From Chitinispirillaceae bacterium (GTDB lineage: Bacteria > Fibrobacterota > Chitinivibrionia > Chitinivibrionales > Chitinispirillaceae), in assembly GCA_016929595.1 (NCBI GenBank), contig JAFGIN010000021.1, positions 38,094 to 102,093 of the forward strand: a DNA stretch of 64,000 nt, in the 5' to 3' direction. A program made the translations under genes and the position numbers. Shown here in pieces: positions 18,535 to 29,900 of the stretch (its first letter is position 1; every line of letters begins with the position of its first letter). The notes beneath the pieces were generated by a model that had not been told where the DNA came from, made no database searches, and saw only the letters and a program-made list of their open reading frames with translations.

Positions 18535-19200
18535 TCAGGGATGCTCTGGAAGAACCGGTTTCAGTGGTGTTTCATCATCATTCCCGGATAGAAGGTTCCA
18601 CAAAAGAATCCCACCACCAGCTAAGCCTGCTGCCCCGATTCCAGAGATTACTGCAATCAGTTTACGATTTCCTTTTTTATCGGGTGTTGAATAAAGTTCT
18701 TTTCTTTTCTGAAGATTGGATGGCCAGGGTAACGAAATGGTAATCGTTTCGTTTTTTTCCTCTATTATTACTTTAGATGGATCGTTGATCAGAGGATCGC
18801 AATCCATAATCATTGTTGTAACATAATAAAATTCAGGATTAAGACCAGCAACATCCTGATTTTTATCTTTCAACTCTTCAATGAATGCAACTTTTTTAAG
18901 AGGACCTTTATTGACAGTTTTTTCTCTCTCCTCCAGCATGAAACCACCAAGTCGTGTGTTGACCAACGTTACAAATATCTTTTTTCCAATTTGTGACAAT
19001 TCGAAATAAAAGAGGGGTTGTCCCTGACTGAAATTGAGAATATACTTGACATTCTGTTCCTCGCCTTTTAAACGTGCGTCAACCCGTGTTGTCAAAAGAA
19101 TCGAAACAGAATCGGGATTCGGCATAAATTCAGCTTCATTGAAAGCATACGATGAAGTAAAACAGATGAATATGAAAAAAAACAATGCATTACTGCGCAT
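18535..19200 (-). CDS. Small exported protein with C-terminal TM, last gene of the cohesin-dockerin operon
   Basis: Protein of 221 residues. ATG 19200 gives a clean signal peptide (MRSNALFFFIFICFTSSYAF); the frame extends 15 codons further upstream but that part overlaps the preceding gene. The mature domain (about 25-170) is beta-rich, with VKYILNFSQGQPLFYFEL followed by KIFVTLVNTRLGGF. This pattern is similar to AMIN-type envelope-binding domains, though not close enough to name. A glycine-rich hydrophobic helix (about 180-205) precedes a short acidic, Pro-rich tail. It overlaps the previous gene by 11 nt, so it should be made with the large secreted proteins and could anchor or escort them (inference). 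Confidence 0.65.
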   Translation of the reverse strand: MRSNALFFFIFICFTSSYAFNEAEFMPNPDSVSILLTTRVDARLKGEEQNVKYILNFSQGQPLFYFELSQIGKKIFVTLVNTRLGGFMLEEREKTVNKGPLKKVAFIEELKDKNQDVAGLNPEFYYVTTMIMDCDPLINDPSKVIIEEKNETITISLPWPSNLQKRKELYSTPDKKGNRKLIAVISGIGAAGLAGGGILLWNLLSGNDDETPLKPVLPEHP

Positions 19201-21619
19201 GGAAAAACTCCTGCCGGCCAATGGAAATTTTTTGATACTGGACAAAGCTTTGCCTGGAGTTATCCATTATTGTCGAAAACTTTGCTATGTACACTCCAGA
19301 TGTCAACATGACGTTAACTGACGGCTGTAAGCAGGTTGCCGCAAATTTTAAAACACATTTCCCCTGAAGATTAAAAAATTCTACAATCGCATGTTGTTGA
19401 TTTCCGTTACTGAAATGGAATGTAATTCGGTTCTTATCAAATTTAAATGGTGCAGGACCAGGTACTTCATTCTGCACCGGCTGTGCTGGATACATTTTTT
19501 CAAAAGCAGGTTTATCTGCTGCCGCTAAATAAAGTACCGATTCGTTCTGTGGATTGATCCTGACAACATCTTTTGATACAACAGTGAAAACGTTTTCTTT
19601 TTTCCGCAGAAAACAGAATTGCATTGAACGTGAAGAATTAACTATTTCTGCAGATAGAGTGACACTATTTCCATTTGTTTTCGGAATATATAATTTGAAA
19701 AGAGATGCTGAATTATTGGAAGGACAGGATACTACACTTGCCTGCACATCACTTTCTCCCTGAAGGATTGACACACATGGAGTTGAAAATGAAGGTGGCT
19801 GAGGACAACAGAGTGTGTCGCTTCCCCGATGAGCAGCACACCAAACTGTTGTAGCAGTTCCATTTGCTGCAACGCCTTTAACCGCAATGGAATATGAGGC
19901 GCCTGCAGATCGTCTTGTTAATACCGTGCCCGCAACCGGTTGATCGAATGTGTAGACTGGAAAATGTAACTGTATAGCTGTATCAAACGGATTGTATGCA
20001 GTGTAACCATTCGATTCACTTGAAAAAGTAAGGTTACCGCAACTGTCACCATTGATCGTTTTGCTGAACATCAGATTGGCAGAATAGCTTTTTGCAGAAT
20101 CATTTTTTACCCAGCGATAATAATAAACATCGGATGCTGCAGTTCCTGTAGTTTTGATTACATCAGAAAGACGTATGCCAAAACTGTAGGGAATACTGAA
20201 ATCGGTCCAGTTTTTTGGTGAAAGTGTAACAATAAAATCACCTTTCACTGGTGGTGTTTTCCCTTTTCCAAGCTCAAAAACAACTGACTGTTTCGTTATT
20301 AACCAGAAGAGTGATGATGGAGTGAATTGAAAGCTGGATTTATTTCCAGATGATAATTCGAGCCATGTATTCTTTGTTGATACATTACTGGCGGATGGAG
20401 CCCAGCGATAAAGTCTGAAAATTGAGTTGTTTAACGTTCCGCCTGAAAGTTGAAATAGTGTTTTCAACGCAGAATGGACACCCGGGCTGTCAATAGTAAC
20501 TGTTGTGAATACCGGTGTGATACATTTACTCTCCGTACTGATGATATCTCCGGTTACACGGATACTGCGGCGGGAAAGATCAACGGTATCCTGAAATGTC
20601 CCATCGGTTATAACAAGAAATGCCCTTGCCCCATTTTTACTGAATTCAAGAAACGGGAATTTGCAAATAATCAAACCTGAAGTATCAGGGACAATTCCGT
20701 TTGATACAGGACGAACAATGGTGGAGTCTTCATCAGAAAGACAGAAAAAGCTCCAGCGAACACCCGGGCAGTTATCATGTATCAGAATCGTGTCTGATGT
20801 GGCTTCGATATCGATAACAGAGGTAGTATCTGAGAGAACCTGAATAACCGGAGGAACAGTGTCTGTCAAAACAACAAATGGTAATTCCATTCTACTTGCG
20901 ACTGTATAGATAATCGAATGCACCGTGTCATAAAAAGTATTCTTCTGTGCCCGATACAGTCCTGATGAATCCGTGAAGATGCGCGTAAAAGAACCGTTGA
21001 ATTTACTGGTATCAATTTTAAATCCAATGTAAAAGGGAACCGTAGGTTCCGGATGTAAAAAACGAATTCCTGGTCCTGCAAGTGTAAGCCCCTTAAGATG
21101 CGACTGATCAGGAATGTAACTAACAACAGTGTCGATATGTGGAGGGATACCCAGTGGATAATCCCGATTTTTCCAGAGAAATACACTTTTTTTCAAAATC
21201 GCAACAGTATCAATTTTTTTCCCGGGATCAAAAAATTCAACTGGCTGTCTCGAAGAAGATTCAATCGATATCGTTCGTATTGAATGTGAATCAGGTGCGA
21301 TCCAACCGTTCTCATTTTTCATCCAGATTGAAAGCGTGTATGTAGTATCAAAGTGCAATTCAGGTATGAAAAAGGTGGTATCAAGCAATGATGTTTCAAA
21401 GATAATCAAAAAATCAGGGATGCTGTCAGGTGTTTTTCCAAGGTTGACACTTATGCCCCCCTGATAAGCACCCTGAACGCCAGATGTGTCAAATGTCAAT
21501 GACATCGCCACAGCGAAGTGGTCAGGATCAAATGCGGCACTGGAAATTGCAAATCGGTTGGAAATACCTGATGCGCAAAGCGAAACAGTAAAAAACAGCA
21601 GTAATAGTAATTGCTTCAT
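19190..21619 (-). CDS. Large secreted beta-rich protein with type-IX-like C-terminal domain
   Basis: Exported protein of 809 residues, signal peptide MKQLLLLLFFTVSLCASG. The body is Ser/Thr-rich and beta-rich, with fibronectin-like stretches and no catalytic motif recognised. The last 80 or so residues (FKFDKNRITFHFSNGNQQ, then VEFFNLQGKCVLKF and SGVYIAKF) have the pattern of type A sorting/FlgD-like C-terminal domains used for type IX secretion in Bacteroidota and reported for Fibrobacter relatives. The start codon overlaps the previous stop by four bases (ATGA). It is the fourth gene of a five-gene operon; a structural or adhesive role is inferred from context. Confidence 0.7.
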   Translation of the reverse strand: MKQLLLLLFFTVSLCASGISNRFAISSAAFDPDHFAVAMSLTFDTSGVQGAYQGGISVNLGKTPDSIPDFLIIFETSLLDTTFFIPELHFDTTYTLSIWMKNENGWIAPDSHSIRTISIESSSRQPVEFFDPGKKIDTVAILKKSVFLWKNRDYPLGIPPHIDTVVSYIPDQSHLKGLTLAGPGIRFLHPEPTVPFYIGFKIDTSKFNGSFTRIFTDSSGLYRAQKNTFYDTVHSIIYTVASRMELPFVVLTDTVPPVIQVLSDTTSVIDIEATSDTILIHDNCPGVRWSFFCLSDEDSTIVRPVSNGIVPDTSGLIICKFPFLEFSKNGARAFLVITDGTFQDTVDLSRRSIRVTGDIISTESKCITPVFTTVTIDSPGVHSALKTLFQLSGGTLNNSIFRLYRWAPSASNVSTKNTWLELSSGNKSSFQFTPSSLFWLITKQSVVFELGKGKTPPVKGDFIVTLSPKNWTDFSIPYSFGIRLSDVIKTTGTAASDVYYYRWVKNDSAKSYSANLMFSKTINGDSCGNLTFSSESNGYTAYNPFDTAIQLHFPVYTFDQPVAGTVLTRRSAGASYSIAVKGVAANGTATTVWCAAHRGSDTLCCPQPPSFSTPCVSILQGESDVQASVVSCPSNNSASLFKLYIPKTNGNSVTLSAEIVNSSRSMQFCFLRKKENVFTVVSKDVVRINPQNESVLYLAAADKPAFEKMYPAQPVQNEVPGPAPFKFDKNRITFHFSNGNQQHAIVEFFNLQGKCVLKFAATCLQPSVNVMLTSGVYIAKFSTIMDNSRQSFVQYQKISIGRQEFFHAQ

Positions 21620-24600
21620 GGTTTGATTCCAAGTATCCCGGAGTAAATAACTGGCTTTGCTTTAACACCTTCAGTTTCAACACTCACTTTTAGAACAACT
21701 TTGTAAATTCCTGGTGAAACCCGGTTTTTATTTTGAGCGTAGCCGTTCCAATAAACATAATAATGATAAATAGTACCATCATTATCCCATCCTGCAGGAC
21801 GTATGTTTTTGTTTACGGGTCGTGTAATAACAGGTCCATCTGCAACAAGGTTTTTCCAGCGGTAATGAACTCCCGGGTCGGAGCAGACAATATTACCGAC
21901 AGCATCGAAAATGGTGATCTGGCCTTTGACAGTACTCTTTACATTTTCTGGAAGCTTCAGGAGAAACTGCATCACAATACCCGCGTTGTCAGCCCTGACC
22001 CAGTCAGGAGCCATTGGATTATGATCAATATTGAAAAATCCTGCAGGTTCCCTGAGCTCTGTAGCTCTTCCCGGGTTGGGAAAGATCCTCATCTTTTCAA
22101 CAACATTCCCGCGAATTTCCACATTTACTTTCCGGTTATTTTGATGTGGAACGTTATTATACCGGTCTGTCAGGACGTATGCTGAAGAATCTGTTCTGAT
22201 ATTGAAACAGTGTTTGTTGGTTAATTCTACCGAGTTGGTCGTATTGAAAAAAAGCTGATTGGGACTGAGAGGACCGTTAAATCCGGTAATTCCTGAAAGC
22301 AGAGAAAATTGTTCCATTGAATCCGCGTGTACCTGCCGCCAGGTATTAAAAACATCGGCAGGCATTTGAAGGAGAGAAAAGATACCACCGCCAGGTCCGG
22401 AGATCCTTTCACTGAAAGTAACAGTGATAAGGTCATTTTTGCGGTTGTTATCCTTGATCTCTTTTACGATCGATTCGATAACCGGGCCGGCTCCATCGGT
22501 TGTAGTGACTGAAAGTGTATCGGGGGCCTTAACAAGAAAATACCGGGAATTATCAAATGTAATTTGAGGAGTCCATGCAGTCTGCATCACTTCAGATGGT
22601 TGTTCCTGAAGGTAGAGTGACATGGTTTGATTATCTGAAGAAAGCGCTAAACTGTCTACTGAGAATGTTGTTGAACGGTAACTGATTTTGAAATCAGTCA
22701 GCTTGAGTGATGATTCAAGGTAGACCGGCCTGTCAAACGTAATGGTGATTTTATCGAGAAGACCATTCCCGTCTGTATCATCGGTAACAGCTGAGCTGAC
22801 ATTAGAGCGTGGTCCCAATATAAAGATATGTAGCGAATCTTTGATTGCATGGGATTGTGAAGATCGGGCAATAATGTACCCGCTCTCATCGTCAGTGACA
22901 ATATCGGGATCGGATTCATAAAGTACCCGGGAAATGTTTATAGTATCGTGGAGTGGATGAAGTGTACCATTAACTGTCCAGTTACACAATTCTCTTCCAC
23001 GCATATTTCTGTAGATATCGTAACCGACAGAATAAATCATAACCTGGTCTGACAGGTGTCGGAGAGTAATCGAATCCTCGCAACAGGGATATGTATGTGC
23101 AAGTTTCAGATGGTTGAGAGCGGCAGGTTTCAAACGGAATGTATTACTGAATGAAAGCACGGTATCAAATTCAGTTACAATCCGGTGAAGGCTGTCTTTG
23201 CTGGCTGGAGCGTTATACAGGACAAATGTAACAGTGTCAATTCCATCGTTAAAACACTGATCGAGGCTTGCATTAAATGATGGAACAAAATTTACCAGAG
23301 ATGTTCCCTCATCGCATACGACTACAGGTGAATATCCGCTTTGGCCGTATCCAATGACATCACCGTATTTGATCTGATGTCCGGATGTTTTGTTAAAGCA
23401 GTATTGACCAGGAACAAGGCCGTCTTTGTTGTAAATTTTCACTGTGGCGGAGATACTGTCACCTGCAATAAGCTGTTCATGAGGAGTGGTAATAACTATT
23501 TCTGAACGGACAGGTTTTCCACGTGTAAAGTTTACTGATATGGTATCATATAGTTCATCGGTGCCTGCGATATGAGCGATTATGTAACCGTTTTGCGGCC
23601 GCACAGGGGAAAAAGAATACGAAACCGACCCGGCCGGTGGTGCCGGAAAAATAGAAATGGAATCCGACACACTCCAGTCAGATGGTACATCTTTCCATAG
23701 TGCTGTATCAGATCGCAATCCACGGGTAATCAGTGTGGTATCATCATTGGTGGTCATTGTCAGCAAAGGCAATGGGTTCAGATCAGGTGTCGTGATTTCT
23801 AAATCGACATAATGATAAGGGAGGAGTGTCACTGATGCACTGTCGGTGAAATTTCCGCTGTTCACAAAAATTTTACAGGATCCACTTATAACCGAAATGT
23901 TTTTGATAACAGTACCTGCGTATGCAAATGAACCAGCTGATACCGTTGCAATAGTATCGGTGCTTCCCCAGGTACCATTTCTTAATGAGTCGATATAATT
24001 TCCAAGAGAGTCTCTGACAATTGCATATACTGTTACCTGGGTACGATTATCAGGAATCTCTATATTGTTAATTTCTGAAGGTGCATTTAACGATCGGGAA
24101 GGATTGGCGTGTGATTCAATAACAACACGATATGGTGTACCCGGACCGATCCTGATCAGACCTGAATCTATCAAACTGCCAAAGGATGATTTAATTTGGA
24201 CAGTCCTGTATGCCTGTACCGGCAAATAATCAAATGTGAATTTTTTCGACGACACAATTTTTCCTGTAGAATCATCGATGCTGACATTCTGCTTTTCAAT
24301 TATTTGCCATTTTGTAGAATCTGTCAGCGATTGTTCTTTGAGTCGGACGCCCCGCTTATCGAAAATACAGGATAGTAAACCAATGGTTTTACCGGCAACA
24401 AATGTTGTATCATCGGGTAACGGTGAGCCGTTGTTAAGATAGATCATTGTTGAAAAAGGAGCACCGGGGAGAGCTTTTACGGGTAACGTGTAGCGCAGAT
24501 AATTTTGATAAACAATCTCAATATATCCTGTTCCGGTGTCACTCGGACAGAACCTGTATGAACTATCTGAATGTAGTGTGGTTGTCGGGATCCATTTAAG

Positions 24601-26118
24601 AGAACTCCAGACTACCGTGACAGGTTCCCATTTATTGTTATCCTTCCTGAGACCGATAGCAACAAGTGAAGTACAGTTGTCGGTAGATATCTGAAGTGTC
24701 GGGAAAAAGTGAAAACCATTTGCCCCTGAACTGATGCGGATTGAATCATAACTGACAGCAGCAACATTGACTGTGAGTGTATCCGGCAAAATCATGGAGT
24801 TTGAACTCATCTTCGCAGTAGCAAGGATGTTGCCACTTCCCGTTCCACGATTGATAACACCTTCTCCTTCAGATGTATCTCCATTAGCAATAGAACATAT
24901 GCCTCCGGTAAAAAGCGGCGAAGCGATTGTTGTTGTATCCCAGTGAGTTTGAGTACACGGCCCGGCGTAATTACCAAAAAAATCACGTAATACAGCATAT
25001 ATACGGAAAGATGCGGTGTTACTTGCCAGTTGCACACGGGTTGTCTGGACAACATGATTAAAACTGAAACCAGGAGTGGATGTATCTGCAATGACTTCAA
25101 TTGATACCTGATAAGCAGGACCGGGGCCTGGAATGAATGTTTTACATGCTCTGAGAGTGTCCTTAATAATCGGAGAATATATTGATGCGCATACAGTAAA
25201 TTGTTTAAAAGCTGTCCGGCAGAGAAAACGTAGTTGTGATCGATCACTTCCCTGCAATATCATATCGTTGTGAATCGCTTCTCCTGCAAATCTCCAGGAA
25301 ACAAGTGTATCGTATTGAGGTGCTCTGACTTTGATTCCCTGGGAATCAGCCCAGACTTCTGCCCGGAATATCGCGGTATCACCAGCTTTTATCACCTGAT
25401 TACTCTGAATCACCACAATTGAATCCGGCAATTTCTCGACATTAAGATGCAGGCCCCTTACTTTAAAGATTACATCATTGAAATCAAAATCAGATGCAAC
25501 CAATGTATCGTTTGCGGGATTGATTTTTACACCTTCGTCTTCAAAACCAAAAACGATAGTGTCTGTCAAAATGTTATTATCAACTATTCTTCCTGCAACA
25601 GACCATCTGTTGCCATATCCTGGTCTCACTCCGAAATCTCTTGCAACGAAAGCTGCCCCTGGATAGGCCTGCTGGTTTTCCGGATCAACGCCTCTTCGGT
25701 TCTGTCCGGTATAGCGACGATTAGAGCTATTCTGACGCAAGTACATGAAAAATATCTCAGTACCGGGAGTGACAGGCGTTTGCAATATTGCCGACAGATT
25801 AACACTCGTTCCCGTTTGTTTGTTTGTAAACAAGAACAGCGCTGAATCGTTATATCCCGGAACCATAAAATAAAGGTTACCGATCTCATCAGATTCTGAT
25901 GACTCACACCAGACAACAATTGAATCCTCTGGATTCAGATAAAAAAATGATGCGCCAACATAGAGCTCAGTCTGAGGTGATATATGCCAGTAGTCGACAA
26001 TCACCTGACTGTCGGGTGTAAACCGTTCAGTTTGTGAGAATGCGGTTGCCCAGAAGAATGCAACCATTAAAAAAATATATTTGATATAATTGACAGAGAT
26101 GAAATTGTTACAATGCAT
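21616..26118 (-). CDS. 1500-residue secreted repeat protein with DUF4114-like domain
   Basis: Exported giant; the signal segment is about residues 10-29. Residues about 150-225 match the DUF4114 pattern (FGFEDEGVKI, then SDFDFNDVIFKV), an Asp-rich, probably Ca-binding domain common in fibrillar and slime proteins. It is followed by invasin-like Ig repeats (several copies of an AVxRDxxGNY turn, e.g. IYAVLRDFFGNYAGP and YAIVRDSLGNYID). The final 180 residues contain FPNPGR and a FlgD-like/type-IX-like end (TIFDAVGNIV, then YYVYWNGYAQNKNRVSPGIY). No enzyme motif was found. Its start lies 3 nt after the cohesin gene stop and its end overlaps the next start. A surface scaffold or adhesin is the likely role. 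Confidence 0.75.
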   Translation of the reverse strand: MHCNNFISVNYIKYIFLMVAFFWATAFSQTERFTPDSQVIVDYWHISPQTELYVGASFFYLNPEDSIVVWCESSESDEIGNLYFMVPGYNDSALFLFTNKQTGTSVNLSAILQTPVTPGTEIFFMYLRQNSSNRRYTGQNRRGVDPENQQAYPGAAFVARDFGVRPGYGNRWSVAGRIVDNNILTDTIVFGFEDEGVKINPANDTLVASDFDFNDVIFKVRGLHLNVEKLPDSIVVIQSNQVIKAGDTAIFRAEVWADSQGIKVRAPQYDTLVSWRFAGEAIHNDMILQGSDRSQLRFLCRTAFKQFTVCASIYSPIIKDTLRACKTFIPGPGPAYQVSIEVIADTSTPGFSFNHVVQTTRVQLASNTASFRIYAVLRDFFGNYAGPCTQTHWDTTTIASPLFTGGICSIANGDTSEGEGVINRGTGSGNILATAKMSSNSMILPDTLTVNVAAVSYDSIRISSGANGFHFFPTLQISTDNCTSLVAIGLRKDNNKWEPVTVVWSSLKWIPTTTLHSDSSYRFCPSDTGTGYIEIVYQNYLRYTLPVKALPGAPFSTMIYLNNGSPLPDDTTFVAGKTIGLLSCIFDKRGVRLKEQSLTDSTKWQIIEKQNVSIDDSTGKIVSSKKFTFDYLPVQAYRTVQIKSSFGSLIDSGLIRIGPGTPYRVVIESHANPSRSLNAPSEINNIEIPDNRTQVTVYAIVRDSLGNYIDSLRNGTWGSTDTIATVSAGSFAYAGTVIKNISVISGSCKIFVNSGNFTDSASVTLLPYHYVDLEITTPDLNPLPLLTMTTNDDTTLITRGLRSDTALWKDVPSDWSVSDSISIFPAPPAGSVSYSFSPVRPQNGYIIAHIAGTDELYDTISVNFTRGKPVRSEIVITTPHEQLIAGDSISATVKIYNKDGLVPGQYCFNKTSGHQIKYGDVIGYGQSGYSPVVVCDEGTSLVNFVPSFNASLDQCFNDGIDTVTFVLYNAPASKDSLHRIVTEFDTVLSFSNTFRLKPAALNHLKLAHTYPCCEDSITLRHLSDQVMIYSVGYDIYRNMRGRELCNWTVNGTLHPLHDTINISRVLYESDPDIVTDDESGYIIARSSQSHAIKDSLHIFILGPRSNVSSAVTDDTDGNGLLDKITITFDRPVYLESSLKLTDFKISYRSTTFSVDSLALSSDNQTMSLYLQEQPSEVMQTAWTPQITFDNSRYFLVKAPDTLSVTTTDGAGPVIESIVKEIKDNNRKNDLITVTFSERISGPGGGIFSLLQMPADVFNTWRQVHADSMEQFSLLSGITGFNGPLSPNQLFFNTTNSVELTNKHCFNIRTDSSAYVLTDRYNNVPHQNNRKVNVEIRGNVVEKMRIFPNPGRATELREPAGFFNIDHNPMAPDWVRADNAGIVMQFLLKLPENVKSTVKGQITIFDAVGNIVCSDPGVHYRWKNLVADGPVITRPVNKNIRPAGWDNDGTIYHYYVYWNGYAQNKNRVSPGIYKVVLKVSVETEGVKAKPVIYSGILGIKP

Positions 26119-26121
26119 CGG

Positions 26122-26919
26122 TTATCTATTGTTTATCATAAGGGATGAAGAGTAGTTGTTTCCGTTCAGGATTCTTACAATACAAGGCCCTTTACCGACC
26201 ACCGATGGCAGTGCTATGCTGGTCTTTCGGGTTGTGCCGGCAATTTTTGTCACACAACGGCCATCAACAGTGAATAGCTGTATTGATTCTGGAATAATTT
26301 CCGGCGAATAAATGGTTACAATATCCCCCTTTTTTTGTATTGAAAAATGAGGGTTAATTGTCCTGTGCTTTCTGATTGCTGATGATCCGGGAAAAACAAT
26401 ACCATTTACAGCTTTAACCATTGTATCTGCGATTTCACTGTATGTTTCAAGTAATGAACTGTAAATTCGAACAACTGTTGTATCGTCAGTTTTCTTTTTA
26501 AAATAAAGAAACCCCAGGAAACCCGAACCGGCAGGACAGAGCATTTCATCATCACCAAGAATAGATGCCCCTGTAATGATTTTAGTGGAATCCTTTTTTG
26601 AATATGAGCAATAAAAAAATGTCGATCCGTCCTTAGTCTCAAGGATATTTTTTTGAACGCCAGCCTCCTTTTTCCCTGTCAGAAATTGAAGATGTGATGT
26701 GTCAAATCCGACATGGATCTCATAACTGAACAGGTTGACTGCGTTAGTAACCTGAATAGCTGCTATGATAGTGTCTGCTATTTTGCAGGACTTGACCGAA
26801 TCAATTGACAAAGTGTCTTGCCTGAAATTCACATGAATAACAGCATTGCTATTCGGTCCAGCCAAGCATAAGCTGACTATAAACAAAATCGAGATAAAAC
26901 CAGTTACTAATTTAACCAT
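26122..26919 (-). CDS. Cohesin-domain secreted protein
   Basis: Exported protein of 265 residues. ATG 26919 is preceded by AAGGAC, which overlaps the stop of the dockerin gene. An alternative start at 26949 would place the first ten codons inside that gene and spoil the signal peptide (MVKLVTGFISILFIVSLCLAG). Residues about 30-175 have the cohesin-type jelly-roll pattern: IAAIQVTNAVNLFSYEIHVGFD, cut here as IQVTNAVNLFSYEIHVGFD, then HLQFLTG and the late strand GFLGFLYFKKKTD. Cohesins bind dockerins in cellulosomes and other assemblies. Residues about 190-265 form a type-IX-like tail (IQLFTVDGRCVTKI, then GPCIVRIL). It lies 8 nt after a gene ending in a dockerin, so the two products are probable partners. 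Confidence 0.75.
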   Translation of the reverse strand: MVKLVTGFISILFIVSLCLAGPNSNAVIHVNFRQDTLSIDSVKSCKIADTIIAAIQVTNAVNLFSYEIHVGFDTSHLQFLTGKKEAGVQKNILETKDGSTFFYCSYSKKDSTKIITGASILGDDEMLCPAGSGFLGFLYFKKKTDDTTVVRIYSSLLETYSEIADTMVKAVNGIVFPGSSAIRKHRTINPHFSIQKKGDIVTIYSPEIIPESIQLFTVDGRCVTKIAGTTRKTSIALPSVVGKGPCIVRILNGNNYSSSLMINNR

Positions 26920-26927
26920 ATTTGTCC

Positions 26928-29900
26928 TTACTGTTGCAGTTCCCAGCATTTTCCAGCCTGACTTATGTCCCTTATATCAATTTTTTCCTGTCCGGATGCA
27001 GACAATCTGAGGTTACATTCAGGATCCCATGAAGGATCCGTTTCGTTGAGTTCCCAGAGTTTTGAAATTTTACTTATATCCCGGATATCTATTTTATTGT
27101 CTTTGTTGACATCACCAAGCAGGTGAGTACCAAAAAGCATTGTCTTTGATGCTGTTGACAAAATAATACACGGCAGGGAGAATGGTGAACCAGTCTGATA
27201 AATGGCAAGTGTATCGGATGTTATCCTTTTTCCAGCACAGTTAAGATATTCAATGTAGGAGATCCCGGTGAATGTACTGTTAATTTTGAATAATGCCGGA
27301 GTGTTTTCATTTTTGATTAATAATTCAAGAGTGCTGTTCCCGTCAATATCAATAAAGGTGAGTGGACCATGTAACATTGCCGGGGATTGTCCGGAGGTTA
27401 TTGCGACTGAATTTGAGACGGTAAATATCGGAGCGATATCGGTTCCCTGATTCAGGTATACAGATATTCCAAGCCCTTCGTTATGCACTACGATGTCTTT
27501 ATTGTTATCGTTATTAACATCAAAAACTGAAAAATAGAGTTTTCCATTAGGTACACTTACAACTGATTCAAATGTACCAGTTCTGAAATTTGCAACAATG
27601 ATAGTACCCGAAAGATCTGAATAGATACAATCAAGATACTTGTCATTATTCCAGTCAGTAAATGCATAATGAAAAATTGACTTCGCAGGAATGGAATCTT
27701 CCAGGTCGTAGTGTGTTGAATTAAACCTTCTGCCCGTGGAATCGAGTCCTGGAAATACTTTTATACCTGAATCGCTCAATACCGTGTAATCAATGTACCC
27801 GTCATAATTCACATCTGAAAATGAACAGGGAGAATGTGAAAGTGAACGATCCTGAGCAATGAAAGAAGTATCCAGAAGTAAAGTCATTAAGGGTATAGAC
27901 GATTCAAGTGTACACATTTTTGTAACAGATGAATCTGCAACTACTTTGACCGGAAATCGTTTTGAAAGGTATCCGTTCTTGTGAACTTCAAAGTGGTAGA
28001 TACCGGGAGCCATTGACATGCTGACTGAATCGGTACCTAAAAATTCGCCTTTATGACATCCTTCAGGCATAACATGAATAGTACCTCCGGATGTAGTGCT
28101 GAGGATTTTAACATTTCCGGTTTTGTTAATATTGATGTGCATGGTAAAGCTATCTGCAGCGATACCATCTGAAGCATAGAAAGTAACAGGGTAAGAGCCT
28201 GGCTCATGAACAGCCTGCCATCTGAAAGTTCCGGAGCCATTGCCGGAGCTGGTGAAAGTGTGTCCGGGAAGGGCACAACCAACCGACAGTGTTGGAATTA
28301 TCGTATCACCATCCGGATCATATGATTTTACAGGAATACGAACCATTTCTCCGGCTTTCGCATTGATATCAGACGTTCTGAAAATCACCGGAGGACAATT
28401 TACATCACGGACAGTTATTGTAAATGTAACAGAATCGGTAAAACTCTGATCCGATGCTGTTGCAGTAAGATTGAACGTTCCTGAAACATTACAGGGGGGT
28501 ATCCAGCTGATAGTAGCTGTTCCATTCCCGTTATCCTTGAATGTGAGGTCGGATTGCTGGCCACTCTTTAAACTTAAAACGGGAATCGTTCCATCCGGAT
28601 CATGTGCAGCTATTGTTGCTGTAAACTGTTTATTCTGATCGATTACAAAATTCTGAACGGGACTGAATTCTGGTCCGGTAACATTAACATTTGCAACTCT
28701 CAAGGTTACCTGTTTTGACACTGATACTGTTGTATCGGCTGCATCGATGGCAATAAAATCAATCTGAATTATACCGATGTCAACCGGTGTCCAGCGGACA
28801 AGTGCCGTGCCGTTATTATCAGATTCGAAAAGGGCCCCTGGCGGCAACCCTGAAACTCTGATACGGGTTGGCGTTCCATCGCGATCTTTAGCTGTCGCAT
28901 AAATCACCACTGGTAAATTCAAAGGTATTGTAGTATCGGAAACAGAAACCATAATATCCGGCGGATACGCGTTGACATCAGTTACCTCTATGATGATTGT
29001 ATCACGGACTGTAGTCATATCATCCTGAGCTTCAAAAATAACTACATAAAAACCATTGTCATTTTCATCGGGAGTCCAGATAAATGTGCCGGTTCCGTTG
29101 TTGTTATCTGTAAATTGAGCACCTTCGGGGGCATTGATGATTCTGATTTTCGGGTTGGGATTATCACAATCATACACTTTAATCGTAGTCCTGAATTCAA
29201 CCATTTCATGAGCAACATAATAACTGGCTGTATCAAATTGCGGTGGATAGTTGATGTCATTGATAGTGACAATACATTCCCTGGTGACGGTGTCAATGCC
29301 ATCTGTTGCATGGACTTTTACGGTATAGGTTCCATGATCTGTACATCCCGGATGCAACGAGAGTGTTGCATGACCATTTGCACTGTCACTGAAAACTAAT
29401 GGAATCGGGAGGCTGTCAATAAAAATTGAAGGCGTTGTTCCATCTGAATCCGAGGATGAAATAGAAAGTACTATCATTTCACCTTCAGAAAGAGATGTGT
29501 CAGCCGGGATCAGGAGATCCGGTGCACGATTACGGATGACTGTTATTGTTTGTGAAGCTGCACTGCAATTGTTATTGGTATCACAAGCCGTCCATGTAAT
29601 GCGGGTGACGCCTTCAAAATATAGCGTGTCAATAGGTAGTGCATCACTTCGTACCCCCTGAACCGTAACTCTGGTGCAATTGTCTGTTGCATTTGGAGTT
29701 TCAATCGGGAGATTTACTCCGGGAACAGTTGATCTGATAGCAATTGTCCTGTCTGCAAGTGCGGCAAAAACAGGAGGTATGGAATCATCAATGATAACTG
29801 TCTGGTTTTGAGTAGCTGTATTACCATTGCCGTCATCATATGTCCATAGTACAGTATGTGTTCCCTGATTGGTAATATTCATTAATGGTGTAGTAGCGGT